DNA from: Methylorubrum extorquens
GTDB lineage: Bacteria; Pseudomonadota; Alphaproteobacteria; Rhizobiales; Beijerinckiaceae
Length of the DNA: 64,000 nucleotides
Direction of reading: 5' to 3'
NCBI RefSeq assembly: GCF_024169925.1
Contig: NZ_JALJXF010000001.1
Location: 2,920,001 to 2,984,000, forward strand
Shown one piece after another: positions 55,844-64,000 of the stretch (positions are counted from its first letter, which is position 1; each line of letters opens with the position of its first letter). The position numbers and the translations under genes were made by a program. Below the pieces are notes generated by a model that worked only from the letters and a program-made list of their open reading frames with translations, was not told the origin of the DNA and did no database searches.

Positions 55844-56233
55844 ATGCCGAGCCTCCGATCACGCCGCCTTCTCCTGCTGGCCGCCACCCTCGCCGTGATC
55901 GCCGCCGGCGTCGGCCTGCGCCTGTTGCCGCTCGGCCTGCCGAGGGAGGTCGTGAAGTATGGAGGCTCGGTCCTGTGGGGCGCGATGGTCTACGGGCTCG
56001 TCGCCTTCGTCCGCCCGAGGGCCGCGACCGGCCGGCTCGCCGCTGTGGCCCTGCTCGCCGCGGTGCTGGTCGAGCTGTTCCGCCTCATCCACACGCCGGG
56101 GCTCGACGCCTTCCGCCTGACGCTGGCGGGGCAGCTCCTGCTGGGGCGTATTTTTTCGGTCTGGAACATGGTCGCCTATGCCGTTGGCATCGGGCTCGCA
56201 GCGACGCTCGATGCGGCGACGCGACGGCGTTGA
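55844..56233 (+). CDS. DUF2809 family small membrane protein
   Basis: A 129-residue protein with four membrane helices. The family pattern is visible: EVVKYGGSVLWGAMVYGLVA, ELFRLIHTPGLDAFRLTLAG, then LLLGRIFSVWNMVAYAVGIG. The function is unknown. It diverges from prfB over 86 bases. Confidence 0.8.
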   Translation: MPSLRSRRLLLLAATLAVIAAGVGLRLLPLGLPREVVKYGGSVLWGAMVYGLVAFVRPRAATGRLAAVALLAAVLVELFRLIHTPGLDAFRLTLAGQLLLGRIFSVWNMVAYAVGIGLAATLDAATRRR

Positions 56234-56354
56234 TCGCCGCTGGGAGCGCTCCGTCTGCGTGATCCGATGGAGCAGTCCGCCAACCCGTGTCGGCCACAGG
56301 TTGAAATCATAGTAACAAACCTACAACTCAAAAAATGTCTGTTCAGGTGCTGTC

Positions 56355-56609
56355 GTAACCATCACGACCTTCTCCCGTCGCGAACTCAATCAGGACGTGA
56401 CCCGCGCTAAGAAGGCGACCGAGCAGGGCCCCGTCTTCATCACCGATCGGGGCAAGCCGGCCCATGTGCTGCTGACCATCGCGGAGTGTCGACGGCTCAC
56501 GGGGCAGCGGCGCAACATCTCTGATGTCTTGGCGATGCCGGGCGCGGCGGAGATCGCGTTCGAGCCACCGCGGATCGATGTCGAAGCTCGGCCCGCCGAC
56601 TTTTCGTGA
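56355..56609 (+). pseudogene. Phd/YefM-type antitoxin with lost start codon
   Basis: The frame TITTFSRRELNQDVTRAKKA continues through GPVFITDRGKPAHVLLTIAE to PRIDVEARPADFS, a complete Phd/YefM-like antitoxin. Where homologues begin (M-T-I-T-F), the codon is GTA (56355-56357), and no ATG, GTG or TTG lies in frame before GTG at 56397, which would delete the first strand and helix. A nearby ATG at 56335 is in another frame and stops after seven codons. The gene is probably not expressed as a full antitoxin. Confidence 0.65.
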
Positions 56610-56824
56610 TGTACGTTCTCGCCACCTGCGTCCTGTCCGAGGTGCGGAGGATTCGCCTCGGCCGGGCTGATCGCGGCGTTGCAGCGTTCGCTGAGGCTAT
56701 CGAGGCCGGCGACCTCTACATCTTGGCCGCGACGGCGCTGGTGCACGGGATGGCGGTCGTGACCCGCAACGTGGCCGATTTCGAGCCGACGGGTGCGCCG
56801 GTGATCAATCCGTGGACGAGCTGA
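56609..56824 (+). pseudogene. PIN-domain (VapC/FitB-like) toxin with internal deletion
   Basis: MYVLATCVLSEVRR matches the start of VapC-type toxins except that the first catalytic Asp (LDT) is Ala. After EAGDLYI the sequence jumps to LAATALVHGMAVVTRNVADF, the C-terminal end of the PIN domain, with about 60-65 residues of the usual middle missing. The remaining 71 residues cannot form an active PIN nuclease. It overlaps the stop of the damaged antitoxin gene. Confidence 0.75.
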
Positions 56825-56859
56825 AGGTTTTTTCGCCTGCGGCCAAGCCTGAATACGGC

Positions 56860-57501
56860 TCAACGCCCGGAGATCGCTCGCACCACCGCTTGGTTCGGCG
56901 CGATGTAACGCTGGAAGTACGTCTTCCCCCGCGCTTGCGCTTCCTGGATCTGTGTGCCGTTCAGCATGCCCGCCGCCTGGATCGCGTTGGCCATGGCGGA
57001 TGGGTCCATGATCGAGGCGTGGGTGGCCGGGTAGATCCAGGCCATGCCTTCGACGGGGTCGCGCGATACGCCGTTGCCCTCGATGTAGAGGATACCGAGT
57101 TCGTTGCCGGCCTTGTAGTGGCCGCCCTGGGCTGCCTGCTCGTACCAGTGGGCGGCCTGCGCCGGGTCGGCGGCAACGCCCTGCCCCTTGCGATAGGCTT
57201 GGCCCAGGTTGAAGGCGGCGAGCACGCTGCCGCCCTCCGCCGCCTGCCGGTAATAGCCGAGGGCGCGGGCCGGATCGGCCGGCACGGCGCGCCCTTCCGC
57301 GTAGGCGACGCCGAGATTGTAGAGGGCTTGGGGATCGCCCTTTGCCGCGCCTGCCTCGAAGGCGCGCATCGCCGCCGGGAAGTCGCCGCGCGCATAAGCC
57401 TTGATGCCCTGCGCGACCTGCGCCGAGGCGGAGGTGTCGAACAGGGTGGCGAGAACGCCGAGGATGCCTGCCAATGCCCTCATCCTCCGCATCCGCCCCA
57501 T
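56860..57501 (-). CDS. Exported Sel1-repeat protein
   Basis: A 213-residue protein with a signal peptide (MRALAGILGVLATLFDTSAS, cleavage near SAQ) and three to four Sel1-like repeats between residues 30 and 150: ALYNLGVAYAEGRAVPADPA, AAFNLGQAYRKGQGVAADPA, and AGNELGILYIEGNGVSRDP. Such solenoids scaffold protein complexes. In-frame ATGs at 57501, 57492 and 57483 are all possible; the last begins directly at the signal peptide. It lies just downstream of lysK. Confidence 0.82.
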   Translation of the reverse strand: MGRMRRMRALAGILGVLATLFDTSASAQVAQGIKAYARGDFPAAMRAFEAGAAKGDPQALYNLGVAYAEGRAVPADPARALGYYRQAAEGGSVLAAFNLGQAYRKGQGVAADPAQAAHWYEQAAQGGHYKAGNELGILYIEGNGVSRDPVEGMAWIYPATHASIMDPSAMANAIQAAGMLNGTQIQEAQARGKTYFQRYIAPNQAVVRAISGR

Positions 57502-57508
57502 CCCGCGC

Positions 57509-59212
57509 TTACGCCGCTGCGGCCTTGCGGCTCTCGAGGAAGGCCGCATGCTCGGCCACCAGCGCGCCGCTCAGCGCCTTCTCGATCAGCGCTCGCGTGC
57601 CCGCCACGCCGTAGAGGGCGATGAACGAGCCGAAGCGCGGCCCCTGCGCCTCGCCGAACAGCACGTTGTAGATCGAGGCGAACCACGTCTTCGAGACGCC
57701 GGGCCGACCGTCCGGGCTCTTGGCCTTGCCCGAGAGATCGGGGAAGTGCCGCCGGCCGACCTCGTAGACGATGGCCTGCAGCGCCTCCGGATCGGTCGAG
57801 TCCTCGTGCTCGGCGAGCGTCTGCGACAGGTCGCTGAGCGCCGCGGCCTCCTCCTCGGTCGGGGGGCGGTACTGCTTTTCCGGGCGCACGAAGTCCCGAT
57901 AATAGGCGAGAGCCCGCGTCACGAGCCCGGCGAGCCGCGGATGCGTCTCCGGCCCGACGTTCGGCGCGTAGCGGCGGATGAAGCCCCACAGCACCGCCTC
58001 GTCCTCGGCATTGGCCACCGCCACGAGGTTCAGGAGCATGCCGAAGGAGAGCGTCGTGCCGGCCTCGTCGATGGTCTCGACGGCCGGCGGCGCGCCCGCG
58101 TGCAGGTGCCAGACCGGGTTGCCGAGCCGGTGCTTCGCCTCCTGGCCCGCGTAGCGGCCCAGGAAGTTGTCGTACTCATCGACGTGGCGCGGGATCACGT
58201 CGAAGAACAGGCGCTTGGCCTCGCGCGGCTTGTTGTACATGAACAGCGCGAGCGATTCGGGCGTGGCATAGGTCAGCCACTCGTCGATGGTCAGGCCGTT
58301 GCCCTTCGACTTCGAGATCTTCTGACCCTTCTCGTCGAGGAAGAGTTCGTAGTTGAACCCCTCCGGCGGCTCGGCGCCGAGCGCGCGGGCGATCTGGCCC
58401 GAGAGCTTGACCGAATCGATCAGGTCCTTGCCGGCCATCTCGTAGTCGATGCCGAGTGCGACCCAGCGCATCGCCCAATCGGGCTTCCATTGCAGCTTGA
58501 CGTGGCCGCCCGTCACGGGAGTCTCGTAGGCCTCGTTCGTCGCCGGGTCGCGCCAGACGATGGTGCCGGCGCTCGGGCGCACCTCATCGATCGACACCTG
58601 CATCACGTGGCCGGTTACGGGGTGGATCGGCAGGAACGGCGAGTAGCTCGCCGAGCGCTCGGCCCGCAGCGAGGGCAGCATGATCGCCATCACCGCCTCG
58701 TAGCGCTCCAGCACGAGGCGGAGCGTGTCGTCGAAGAGGCCGGCCCGGTAGCACTCGGTGGCCGAACGGAACTCGTAGTCGAAACCGAAGGCGTCGAGAA
58801 AGCGGCGCAGCTCGGCGTTGTTGTGCGCGCCGAAGCTGTCATGGGTGCCGAACGGGTCGGGCACCTGGGTCAGCGGCAGGTTGAGGGCCTCGCGCAGTCG
58901 TTCGCGGTTCGGCACGTTGTCCGGAACCTTGCGCAGGCCGTCCATGTCGTCGGAGAAGGCGATCAGCCGGGTCGGCACCGCGTCCTTGGTCAGCACGCGG
59001 AAGGCGTGGCGCACCATGGAGGTGCGGGCGACCTCGCCGAAGGTGCCGATATGCGGCAGGCCCGAGGGGCCGTAGCCGGTCTCGAACAGAACCTCGCTCT
59101 TGGGCTTGCGCTCCAGCCGCGCCACGAGCTTGCGCGCCTCGTCGAACGGCCAGGCGGCGGCGGAGGCGGCAGCCTCCAGAATGTCGGGGTCGAGACGGAA
59201 GGGCGCGGACAT
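57509..59212 (-). CDS. lysK: Lysyl-tRNA synthetase, class I
   Basis: A 567-residue class I LysRS of the archaeal/alphaproteobacterial type, unrelated to the common class II enzyme. The HIGH motif is in [19 protein letters not shown] and the KMSKS motif in [18 protein letters not shown]. The C-terminal part is the helical anticodon-binding region. Start is the ATG at 59212. It is the only standard LysRS seen here; epmA is the class II-like paralogue. Confidence 0.95.
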   Translation of the reverse strand: MSAPFRLDPDILEAAASAAAWPFDEARKLVARLERKPKSEVLFETGYGPSGLPHIGTFGEVARTSMVRHAFRVLTKDAVPTRLIAFSDDMDGLRKVPDNVPNRERLREALNLPLTQVPDPFGTHDSFGAHNNAELRRFLDAFGFDYEFRSATECYRAGLFDDTLRLVLERYEAVMAIMLPSLRAERSASYSPFLPIHPVTGHVMQVSIDEVRPSAGTIVWRDPATNEAYETPVTGGHVKLQWKPDWAMRWVALGIDYEMAGKDLIDSVKLSGQIARALGAEPPEGFNYELFLDEKGQKISKSKGNGLTIDEWLTYATPESLALFMYNKPREAKRLFFDVIPRHVDEYDNFLGRYAGQEAKHRLGNPVWHLHAGAPPAVETIDEAGTTLSFGMLLNLVAVANAEDEAVLWGFIRRYAPNVGPETHPRLAGLVTRALAYYRDFVRPEKQYRPPTEEEAAALSDLSQTLAEHEDSTDPEALQAIVYEVGRRHFPDLSGKAKSPDGRPGVSKTWFASIYNVLFGEAQGPRFGSFIALYGVAGTRALIEKALSGALVAEHAAFLESRKAAAA

Positions 59213-59321
59213 CGGACGGGAGCTTTTCGGGGTTCAGGACGGGCGCCGCACCGGCCGATCGGGCCGGGGCGCAAGAGCGGGCAACCTATGGAGCGAGGGG
59301 GCCGGGGTCAACGCAGCCCGG

Positions 59322-60251
59322 TCATCCGCGCCCGAGCACCAGAAGCCAGCCTACCGTCGTGGCGGTCGCGGCCAGCGTCGAAACCAGCACGGCCGCGGCG
59401 ACCAGGCCTTGCTCGCTCTTGTAGCGCACGGCCAGCAGGTAGGCGTTGATGCCCACGGGCATCGCCGCGAACAGCACGGCGACGCCGGCATAGGCCGGCG
59501 GCATGGTGAAGACATGGAAGGCGAGCCCGTAGACCGCGAGTGGGTGCAGGCCGAGCTTCAGGGCCGCGACGATGCTGGCGCCGCGCAGGTCGTGCAGCAC
59601 CTTGTAGCGGGTGAGGCCGGCGCCGAGCGCGATCAGCGCGCAGGTCGAAGCGGTGCCGGCCAGCGAATCGACCAGCGCCTTCGGGATGCCGGTGAAGGAC
59701 AGGCCCGCGGCCTTCATCGCCATGCCGACGGCGAGCGCCAGGAAGATCGGGTTCTTACCGAGCGCGAGGCCCAGCGCCTTCAGCCGCTGGCTTAGGGGAC
59801 GCCCGCCCTCCGATTCGATCAGGAAGGTCGCCGCGCCCATCATCAGCGGCAAGTGGACGGCGAGCAGCATGAACAGCGGGAAGGCGCCCGATTCGCCGTA
59901 GGCCTGGAGAATCATCGGCACGCCGACGAAGACGGTGTTCGACTGGCTCGCGGCAAAGCCGTGCAGCACGGCGCCGCGCCGGTCCACGCCCTCGGTGCGG
60001 CGCCCGATCAGCGAGCCGGTGGCCCAGGCGATGGCGGCGCCGCCGAAATAGCTCGCCCAGTAGCCCCAGGCGATCTCGCCCGACAGGCCCGGCCGCGTCA
60101 GCGTCGAGACGATGAGCGCCGGCACCGCCAGTGCGAAGACGTATTCGGACAGCCCGTCGCCGACGCGCTCCGAGATGATCTTCGTCAGCGAGGCGAGCCA
60201 GCCGACCAGCACGAGGCCGAAGATCGGGATGATGAGGGTGAGCGCCGTCAT
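59322..60251 (-). CDS. AEC (auxin efflux carrier) family transporter
   Basis: A 309-residue membrane protein with about ten helices in two halves. Family parts: LTLIIPIFGLVLVGWLAS at the start, QSNTVFVGVPMILQAYGESG in the first crossover region and AAMPVGINAYLLAVRYKSEQ near the end, with the conserved N/P motifs. These carriers export or import small organic anions such as malonate or malate; the substrate is not evident. Confidence 0.88.
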   Translation of the reverse strand: MTALTLIIPIFGLVLVGWLASLTKIISERVGDGLSEYVFALAVPALIVSTLTRPGLSGEIAWGYWASYFGGAAIAWATGSLIGRRTEGVDRRGAVLHGFAASQSNTVFVGVPMILQAYGESGAFPLFMLLAVHLPLMMGAATFLIESEGGRPLSQRLKALGLALGKNPIFLALAVGMAMKAAGLSFTGIPKALVDSLAGTASTCALIALGAGLTRYKVLHDLRGASIVAALKLGLHPLAVYGLAFHVFTMPPAYAGVAVLFAAMPVGINAYLLAVRYKSEQGLVAAAVLVSTLAATATTVGWLLVLGRG

Positions 60252-60274
60252 CGGCCGGGGTACCCTGTCGAACG

Positions 60275-60313
60275 GAAAAGGCCACCGGGCGCGATCCGCG
60301 CATCCGGTGGCCT
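60275..60313 (-). terminator. Rho-independent terminator of rpmB
   Basis: On the minus strand AGGCCACCGG pairs with CCGGTGGCCT across a 15-base loop and is followed by TTTTCC. It begins 50 bases after the rpmB stop. Confidence 0.8.
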
Positions 60314-60362
60314 CTCGATTCGGTTGGACGATCGTTCAGGCGTTAAGCCGGCCCGATAAGAC

Positions 60363-60668
60363 TTACGCGGCGGCGGGCGTGGCCGGCTCGGCGATCTTCT
60401 TCTCGATCTCGCGCTTGAGCAGGCGGGCCGTCTGCGACAGCTCGATCTCACGGGCCTTCACGAGGAAGGCATCGAGGCCGCCGCGATGCTCGACCGAGCG
60501 GAGCGCGTGGGCGGTCACGCGCAGGCGAACGCGGCGGTTGAGGGTGTCCGACTGCAGCGTGACATTGCAGAGGTTCGGCAGGAACCGGCACTTGGTCTTC
60601 CGGTTCGAGTGGCTCACGAGGTGACCGACCTGAACGGCCTTGCCCGTGAGTTCGCAGCGACGCGACAT
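60363..60668 (-). CDS. rpmB: 50S ribosomal protein L28
   Basis: A 101-residue ribosomal protein. [32 protein letters not shown] and [20 protein letters not shown] match L28, with an alphaproteobacterial C-terminal extension ([18 protein letters not shown]). The ATG at 60668 is the family start. It is transcribed alone, with a terminator at its 3' end. Confidence 0.96.
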   Translation of the reverse strand: MSRRCELTGKAVQVGHLVSHSNRKTKCRFLPNLCNVTLQSDTLNRRVRLRVTAHALRSVEHRGGLDAFLVKAREIELSQTARLLKREIEKKIAEPATPAAA

Positions 60669-60853
60669 CGTTACAGTCCTGTCAACGTTAGGCCGGGTCT
60701 CGGCGCTGAAGCGTTTCGGCAATGCCACACGGCTCTCGCGCCGAGGGCGTCGAACCCTCGCGACAATCGATACCGGCGGAGTCCTATGGAAGTGGCGAGC
60801 CTATAGGGGAGATGCGCCGGTTTCGTCAAGGTCGGCGGGCAAAGATGAAGGCT

Positions 60854-61702
60854 TTACTGGATCGCCGACCGTGCGAGCTGCCGCCCCGGCGTCGCAGTGG
60901 CGGCCTGGGCCGTCTTCGGTGCCGCACGGCGGGCTGCCATGGCGCGCATCTCGCGCATGTTGGCCGCCGCTTCCGCCGGACCGAGATCCTGAGCCAGCAC
61001 TTGCTCCGCCTCGTCGTAGCGGCCCTTGAGGCCGAGCACCAGAGCGAGATTCTGGCGCACGCGGGCATCGGCCTTCGGCTGGGCCACGGCGAGGCGCAGG
61101 GTCGTCTCGGCGTCGTCGAGCCGGCGGGAGAGTGCGTAGGACAGGCCGAGATTCGACAGGATCCGCGGCTCGTTCGGCGCGATCTTCAGGGCGGTGTCGT
61201 AGAGGCCCTGGGCCCGGGCGTGGTCGCCGGTCTCATCGGCCACCATCCCCTGCGCCGAGAGTACGCGCCAATCGGGCTGGGCCGGGCTGTGGGCGTTCTG
61301 AAGGACTTCGTTGGCCTCCTGGTAGCGGCCGGCGTCGGCAAGGCTCTTGCCGTAGGCGGCGAGCACGACCTTGTCCTTCGGGTTGCGCAGGGCGACCTGC
61401 TGCAGCACCGCCACGGCTTGCGATTTCTGGTCGGTCGCCCGCAGGGCCGCGGCATAGCGCATGGCGGAGCGCACGTCGTTCGGGTCCGCGTCGTAGCGCG
61501 CGGCCAGGGCATCGATTTCGGCGCGGGGCGAGCGTTCGGCACGGTTCGCGCCGAGCAGGTTGGGGCTGCCGATCGAGCCGGTCGTCTCGGGTGAGCGGCT
61601 CTGGCATCCGGCCAGCCCGAGGCCGACGAGGGTCAGGGCGAGCAGACGCCGTGTCCGGACCATTCCAGGCTGGCTCGGAGCCGCGCTGCCAATGCCGGTC
61701 AT
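60854..61702 (-). CDS. TPR-repeat lipoprotein (TadD-like)
   Basis: A 282-residue protein with a signal peptide ending in the lipobox LVGLGLAGCQS, so it is probably anchored to the outer membrane. At least four tetratricopeptide repeats follow between residues 75 and 250, such as KDKVVLAAYGKSLADAGRYQ and PRILSNLGLSYALSRRLDDA. TadD-like TPR lipoproteins support Flp pilus assembly, but no tad genes are nearby. The ATG at 61702 is chosen because GGGAGAGGACACC precedes it; a longer frame lacks a signal. Confidence 0.85.
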   Translation of the reverse strand: MTGIGSAAPSQPGMVRTRRLLALTLVGLGLAGCQSRSPETTGSIGSPNLLGANRAERSPRAEIDALAARYDADPNDVRSAMRYAAALRATDQKSQAVAVLQQVALRNPKDKVVLAAYGKSLADAGRYQEANEVLQNAHSPAQPDWRVLSAQGMVADETGDHARAQGLYDTALKIAPNEPRILSNLGLSYALSRRLDDAETTLRLAVAQPKADARVRQNLALVLGLKGRYDEAEQVLAQDLGPAEAAANMREMRAMAARRAAPKTAQAATATPGRQLARSAIQ

Positions 61703-61799
61703 GGTGTCCTCTCCCCCCAATGCCACGGCCGGCGCTTGCGCCTTGCCGATGGCGGGGTGATAGAGCGTTAACCCTAATGGCCGGTTAAGCTTATTTTCC

Positions 61800-63209
61800 A
61801 TGTCCGCACCTCGAACCCAGCACGGTCCCTCTCTCCTCGATTCCGGCGCGGACGCGGTCCCGATCCGCTGCGTGACGGAAGACGGATGGGACGCCGTCGC
61901 GGCCGGATTGCCGCCGCTCCAGCGCAGCTTTGCCGAGGCCACCGGCTTTGTGCCGAAGGCCGGCCGCGTCGCCCTCCTGCCGGGAGAAGACGGCGGGCTC
62001 GGCCGCGTGCTGTTCGGCCTGGGCAACGCGAAAGCAGGCGGTCGCGACCGCTTTCTCGCCGGCAAGCTTCCGGGTGCCCTGCCCCCCGGCGATTACCGGT
62101 TCGAGCCGTGCGACGGTCTCGATGAGAGCGAGGCGGCGCTGGCTTGGCGGCTCGGCAGCTACCGGTTCGAGCGCTACCGCAAGCCGGGCGAGCCCCGCCC
62201 GCGCCTCGTCGCCCCGGATGGAATCGACGCGGCGGCGATCGAACGGCTGGCCGTTGCGGTCGCGGCCGGACGCGACCTCGTCAACACGCCGGCGAACGAT
62301 CTCGGACCGGCCGAGGTCGAGGCCGCCGTGCGGGCTCTGGGCGAGCGGTTCGGCGCGTCGGTCTCCGTCACCGTGGGCCAGGAACTCGAAAACGAGTTCC
62401 CTCTCGTCCACGCGGTGGGCGTGGCCTCGCCGCGGGCGCCCCGCCTCATCGATCTGACCTGGGGGGCCGAGGACGCGCCGCGGGTGACGCTGGTCGGCAA
62501 GGGCGTCGTGTTCGACACCGGCGGGCTCGACATCAAGCCGGCCTCCAACATGCTGCTGATGAAGAAGGATATGGGCGGCGCTGCCGCGGCCCTGGCGGCG
62601 GCCGAGATGATCATGGGGGCCGGCCTGCCCGTCTGGCTGCGGCTGATCGTGCCGAGCGTCGAGAACGCCATCGCCGGCGACGCCTTCCGGCCCGGCGACG
62701 TGATCCGCTCCCGCGCCGGCCTCACCGTCGAGGTCGGCAACACCGACGCGGAGGGGCGCCTGATCCTTGCCGACGCACTGGCGCTGGCCGATGCCGAGGA
62801 GCCGGACCTCATCCTCGATTTCGCGACCCTGACCGGCGCCGCTCGGGTGGCGCTGGGCCCCGATCTGCCGGCCTTCTTCACCGAGGACGAGGAACTGGCG
62901 GCTGCGGTCGCGGAGGCGGGCCTGCGCGTCAACGATCCGGTCTGGCGCCTGCCCCTGCACGCGCCCTATGCAAGCCTGCTCGATTCCAAGGTCGCCGACC
63001 TCAACAACGCGCCGGGCGGCGGCTTTGCCGGGGCGATCACCGCCGCCCTGTTCCTGCGCCGCTTCGTGCGCCGGACCAAGGCGCACGTGCATTTCGACCT
63101 CTACGGCTGGAACCCCTCGACCAAGCCCGGACGGCCGGAGGGCGGCGAGGTCCAGACCGCCCGCCTCGCCTACGCCCTGGTGGCCGAGCGGTACGGCCGC
63201 GACGTCTGA
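61800..63209 (+). CDS. Leucyl aminopeptidase family (M17) peptidase
   Basis: A 469-residue zinc aminopeptidase. The catalytic C-terminal domain contains VTLVGKGVVFDTGGLDIKPA with metal and active-site residues, MKKDMGGAAAALAA, and the M17 signature NTDAEGRLILADAL. The N-terminal domain is variable, as usual, and the enzyme is near the PepB-type length. It would release N-terminal amino acids from peptides. It diverges from the TPR lipoprotein gene. Confidence 0.93.
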   Translation: MSAPRTQHGPSLLDSGADAVPIRCVTEDGWDAVAAGLPPLQRSFAEATGFVPKAGRVALLPGEDGGLGRVLFGLGNAKAGGRDRFLAGKLPGALPPGDYRFEPCDGLDESEAALAWRLGSYRFERYRKPGEPRPRLVAPDGIDAAAIERLAVAVAAGRDLVNTPANDLGPAEVEAAVRALGERFGASVSVTVGQELENEFPLVHAVGVASPRAPRLIDLTWGAEDAPRVTLVGKGVVFDTGGLDIKPASNMLLMKKDMGGAAAALAAAEMIMGAGLPVWLRLIVPSVENAIAGDAFRPGDVIRSRAGLTVEVGNTDAEGRLILADALALADAEEPDLILDFATLTGAARVALGPDLPAFFTEDEELAAAVAEAGLRVNDPVWRLPLHAPYASLLDSKVADLNNAPGGGFAGAITAALFLRRFVRRTKAHVHFDLYGWNPSTKPGRPEGGEVQTARLAYALVAERYGRDV

Positions 63210-63245
63210 CGGCTCTTTTTCCCACGGGGCGTCGGCGATCGCCGA

Positions 63246-63491
63246 TCAGCGGCGCCCGGTTGGATGCGGGGGAGTCGGCACTTGCCGCTCCTGAACCCGT
63301 GCCACGCTTGGCGGAAGCCCCACATCCGGCTTGGCCGCATCCGGTGCCGCCGGTACGGACGGATCCCGGCTTCCGCTGCGTTCGAACGCCCAGCCCGCAT
63401 TCACGCCCGCGTAGAAGCCGGAAAAATCCTCTGCTGCGGCGGGTGCCGTGCACAGGAGGAACAGGCCGAGCACGCTGACGGTCCGACGCAT
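63246..63491 (-). CDS. Short exported protein with an Omp25-like first beta strand
   Basis: An 81-residue protein with a signal peptide (MRRTVSVLGLFLLCTAPAAA) and a mature start DFSGFYAGVNAGWAFERSGS. That start is the pattern opening Omp25/OmpA-like outer-membrane barrels of alphaproteobacteria (W/F-[ST]-GFY-x-G-x-N-[AG]-G). The barrel is absent: the rest is proline-rich and polar. It is either a truncated relic or a small exported protein in its own right. Confidence 0.6.
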   Translation of the reverse strand: MRRTVSVLGLFLLCTAPAAAEDFSGFYAGVNAGWAFERSGSRDPSVPAAPDAAKPDVGLPPSVARVQERQVPTPPHPTGRR

Positions 63492-63552
63492 CGCGTTCTC
63501 CCTCACCGTCGTTGCCGGCTGAAGCCAGCCGAAACAGCCAACTCGACAAACG

Positions 63553-63576
63553 AAAACGGCGGCCCTGAGGCCGCCG
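63553..63576 (-). terminator. Rho-independent terminator of the edge cold-shock gene
   Basis: On the minus strand CGGCGGCC pairs with GGCCGCCG around a four-base loop and is followed by TTTTCGTTTG. It lies 43 bases after the cold-shock gene stop. Confidence 0.75.
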
Positions 63577-63619
63577 CTTCGGAAGCTGTCATTCGGGCCG
63601 CCGCGCGACCCTTCGTCGA

Positions 63620-64000
63620 TCAATACTCGACGGTGATGCTCGAGGCCTCGCGGCCCTTCTGGCCCTCGACGACGCCAAGGGTGACCTGCTGGCCTTCGGC
63701 CAGCGAGTCGAGGCCGGCGCGGGAGAGCGCCGAACGGTGGACGAACACGTCCTTGCCGCCGTCGTTCACCGAGACGAAACCAAAGCCCTTGGCCGGGTCG
63801 TACCACTTCACGGTGCCGGTCATTTCGACCGACGGGCCGGAGGCGACGCGGCCACCGCCGCCGCCACCACCGAAGCGATCACGGCCGCCGCCACCGAAAC
63901 GGTCGCCGCCACCGCCGCCGAAGCGATCACCACCGCCGCCGAAACGGTCGCCGCCACCGCCGAAGCGGTCACCGCCGCCACCGAAGCGCGGAGCCTCGCG
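63620..64000 (-). CDS. Cold-shock domain protein with FGGGG-repeat arm, 5' end outside window
   Basis: The last 67 residues form one cold-shock domain: TGTVKWYDPAKGFGFVSVND, KDVFVHRSALSRAGL and EGQQVTLGVVEG, with RNP1 and RNP2 motifs. The reading frame stays open upstream to the window edge and encodes seven units of the type RFGGGGD (21-base period), then GGRVASGPSVE. The ATG at 63823 is therefore probably internal, and the real protein has a glycine-rich RGG-like arm before the domain. Such arms bind RNA and can drive condensation in other proteins. Only the C-terminal 126 residues lie in the window. Confidence 0.85.
   Translation of the reverse strand, partial: REAPRFGGGGDRFGGGGDRFGGGGDRFGGGGGDRFGGGGRDRFGGGGGGGRVASGPSVEMTGTVKWYDPAKGFGFVSVNDGGKDVFVHRSALSRAGLDSLAEGQQVTLGVVEGQKGREASSITVEY

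Noticed and set aside
63840..64000. Tandem repeat that could be taken for a CRISPR or satellite array
   Set aside because: The 21-base period codes for RFGGGGD units in frame with the cold-shock domain and has no spacers.

Overview
The window looks like a chromosomal segment from a pink-pigmented methylotrophic alphaproteobacterium of the Methylobacterium/Methylorubrum type. This is inferred from gene content and the very high GC content, not from a database match. Pointers are a magnesium-chelatase/carotenoid block (bchD-bchO-crtI-crtB), a urease locus with fused gamma/beta subunits, a class I lysyl-tRNA synthetase, a GcrA-type cysteine motif, a two-domain alphaproteobacterial cold-shock protein, a DksA that lacks most zinc ligands, and dense intergenic palindromic repeats. 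No rRNA, tRNA, CRISPR array, integrase or intact insertion sequence was seen. Most of the segment reads as ordinary core chromosome.

Layout. 1-8.2 kb: an MBOAT acyltransferase with an SGNH-like partner, dksA, slyX, a PilZ-type protein, ilvA and several small unknowns. 8.3-14.9 kb: UDP-glucose dehydrogenase and a sugar-nucleotide epimerase, a mini GcrA-like protein, an 8-oxoguanine-deaminase-type amidohydrolase, and a frameshifted remnant resembling hydroxyisourate hydrolase. 15.1-21.6 kb: a flavin reductase divergent from the urease operon ureD-ureAB-(HD hydrolase)-ureC-ureE-ureF-ureG. 21.6-28.0 kb: on the minus strand, a double cold-shock protein, a DUF192 protein, bchD, bchO, crtI and crtB. 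28.4-35.8 kb: efp divergent from epmA-epmB (EF-P lysylation), GST, a YdcF-like protein and small genes. 35.8-43.5 kb: a biotin-carrying acyl-CoA carboxylase subunit, an L,D-transpeptidase, a histone-deacetylase-family gene that appears to start at CTG, ribBA and aroC. 43.6-49 kb: a HigBA-type module, a stand-alone McrB-N-like protein, anmK, tyrS and a fatty-acid desaturase. 49-57 kb: a giant AsmA/YhdP-like protein, a one-cysteine peroxiredoxin, an M23 peptidase, prfB with its programmed frameshift, and a dead Phd/PIN toxin-antitoxin pair. 57-64 kb: a Sel1-repeat protein, lysK, an AEC transporter, rpmB, a TPR lipoprotein, an M17 aminopeptidase, and at the window edge a cold-shock protein with a glycine-rich repeat arm.

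Genes that work together: the urease set makes and matures nickel urease; bchD/bchO and crtI/crtB serve bacteriochlorophyll and carotenoid synthesis; epmA/epmB modify EF-P at Lys33; ugd and the epimerase supply uronic-acid sugar nucleotides; anmK, the L,D-transpeptidase and the M23 protein act on peptidoglycan. The least explained points are the MESH1-like alarmone-hydrolase homologue inside the urease operon, a perfect TGT-N12-ACA palindrome lying over the crtI start codon, the CTG start of the deacetylase gene, the stand-alone McrB-N domain beside HigBA, and a composite intergenic repeat of about 105 bp present in two full copies and one partial copy.
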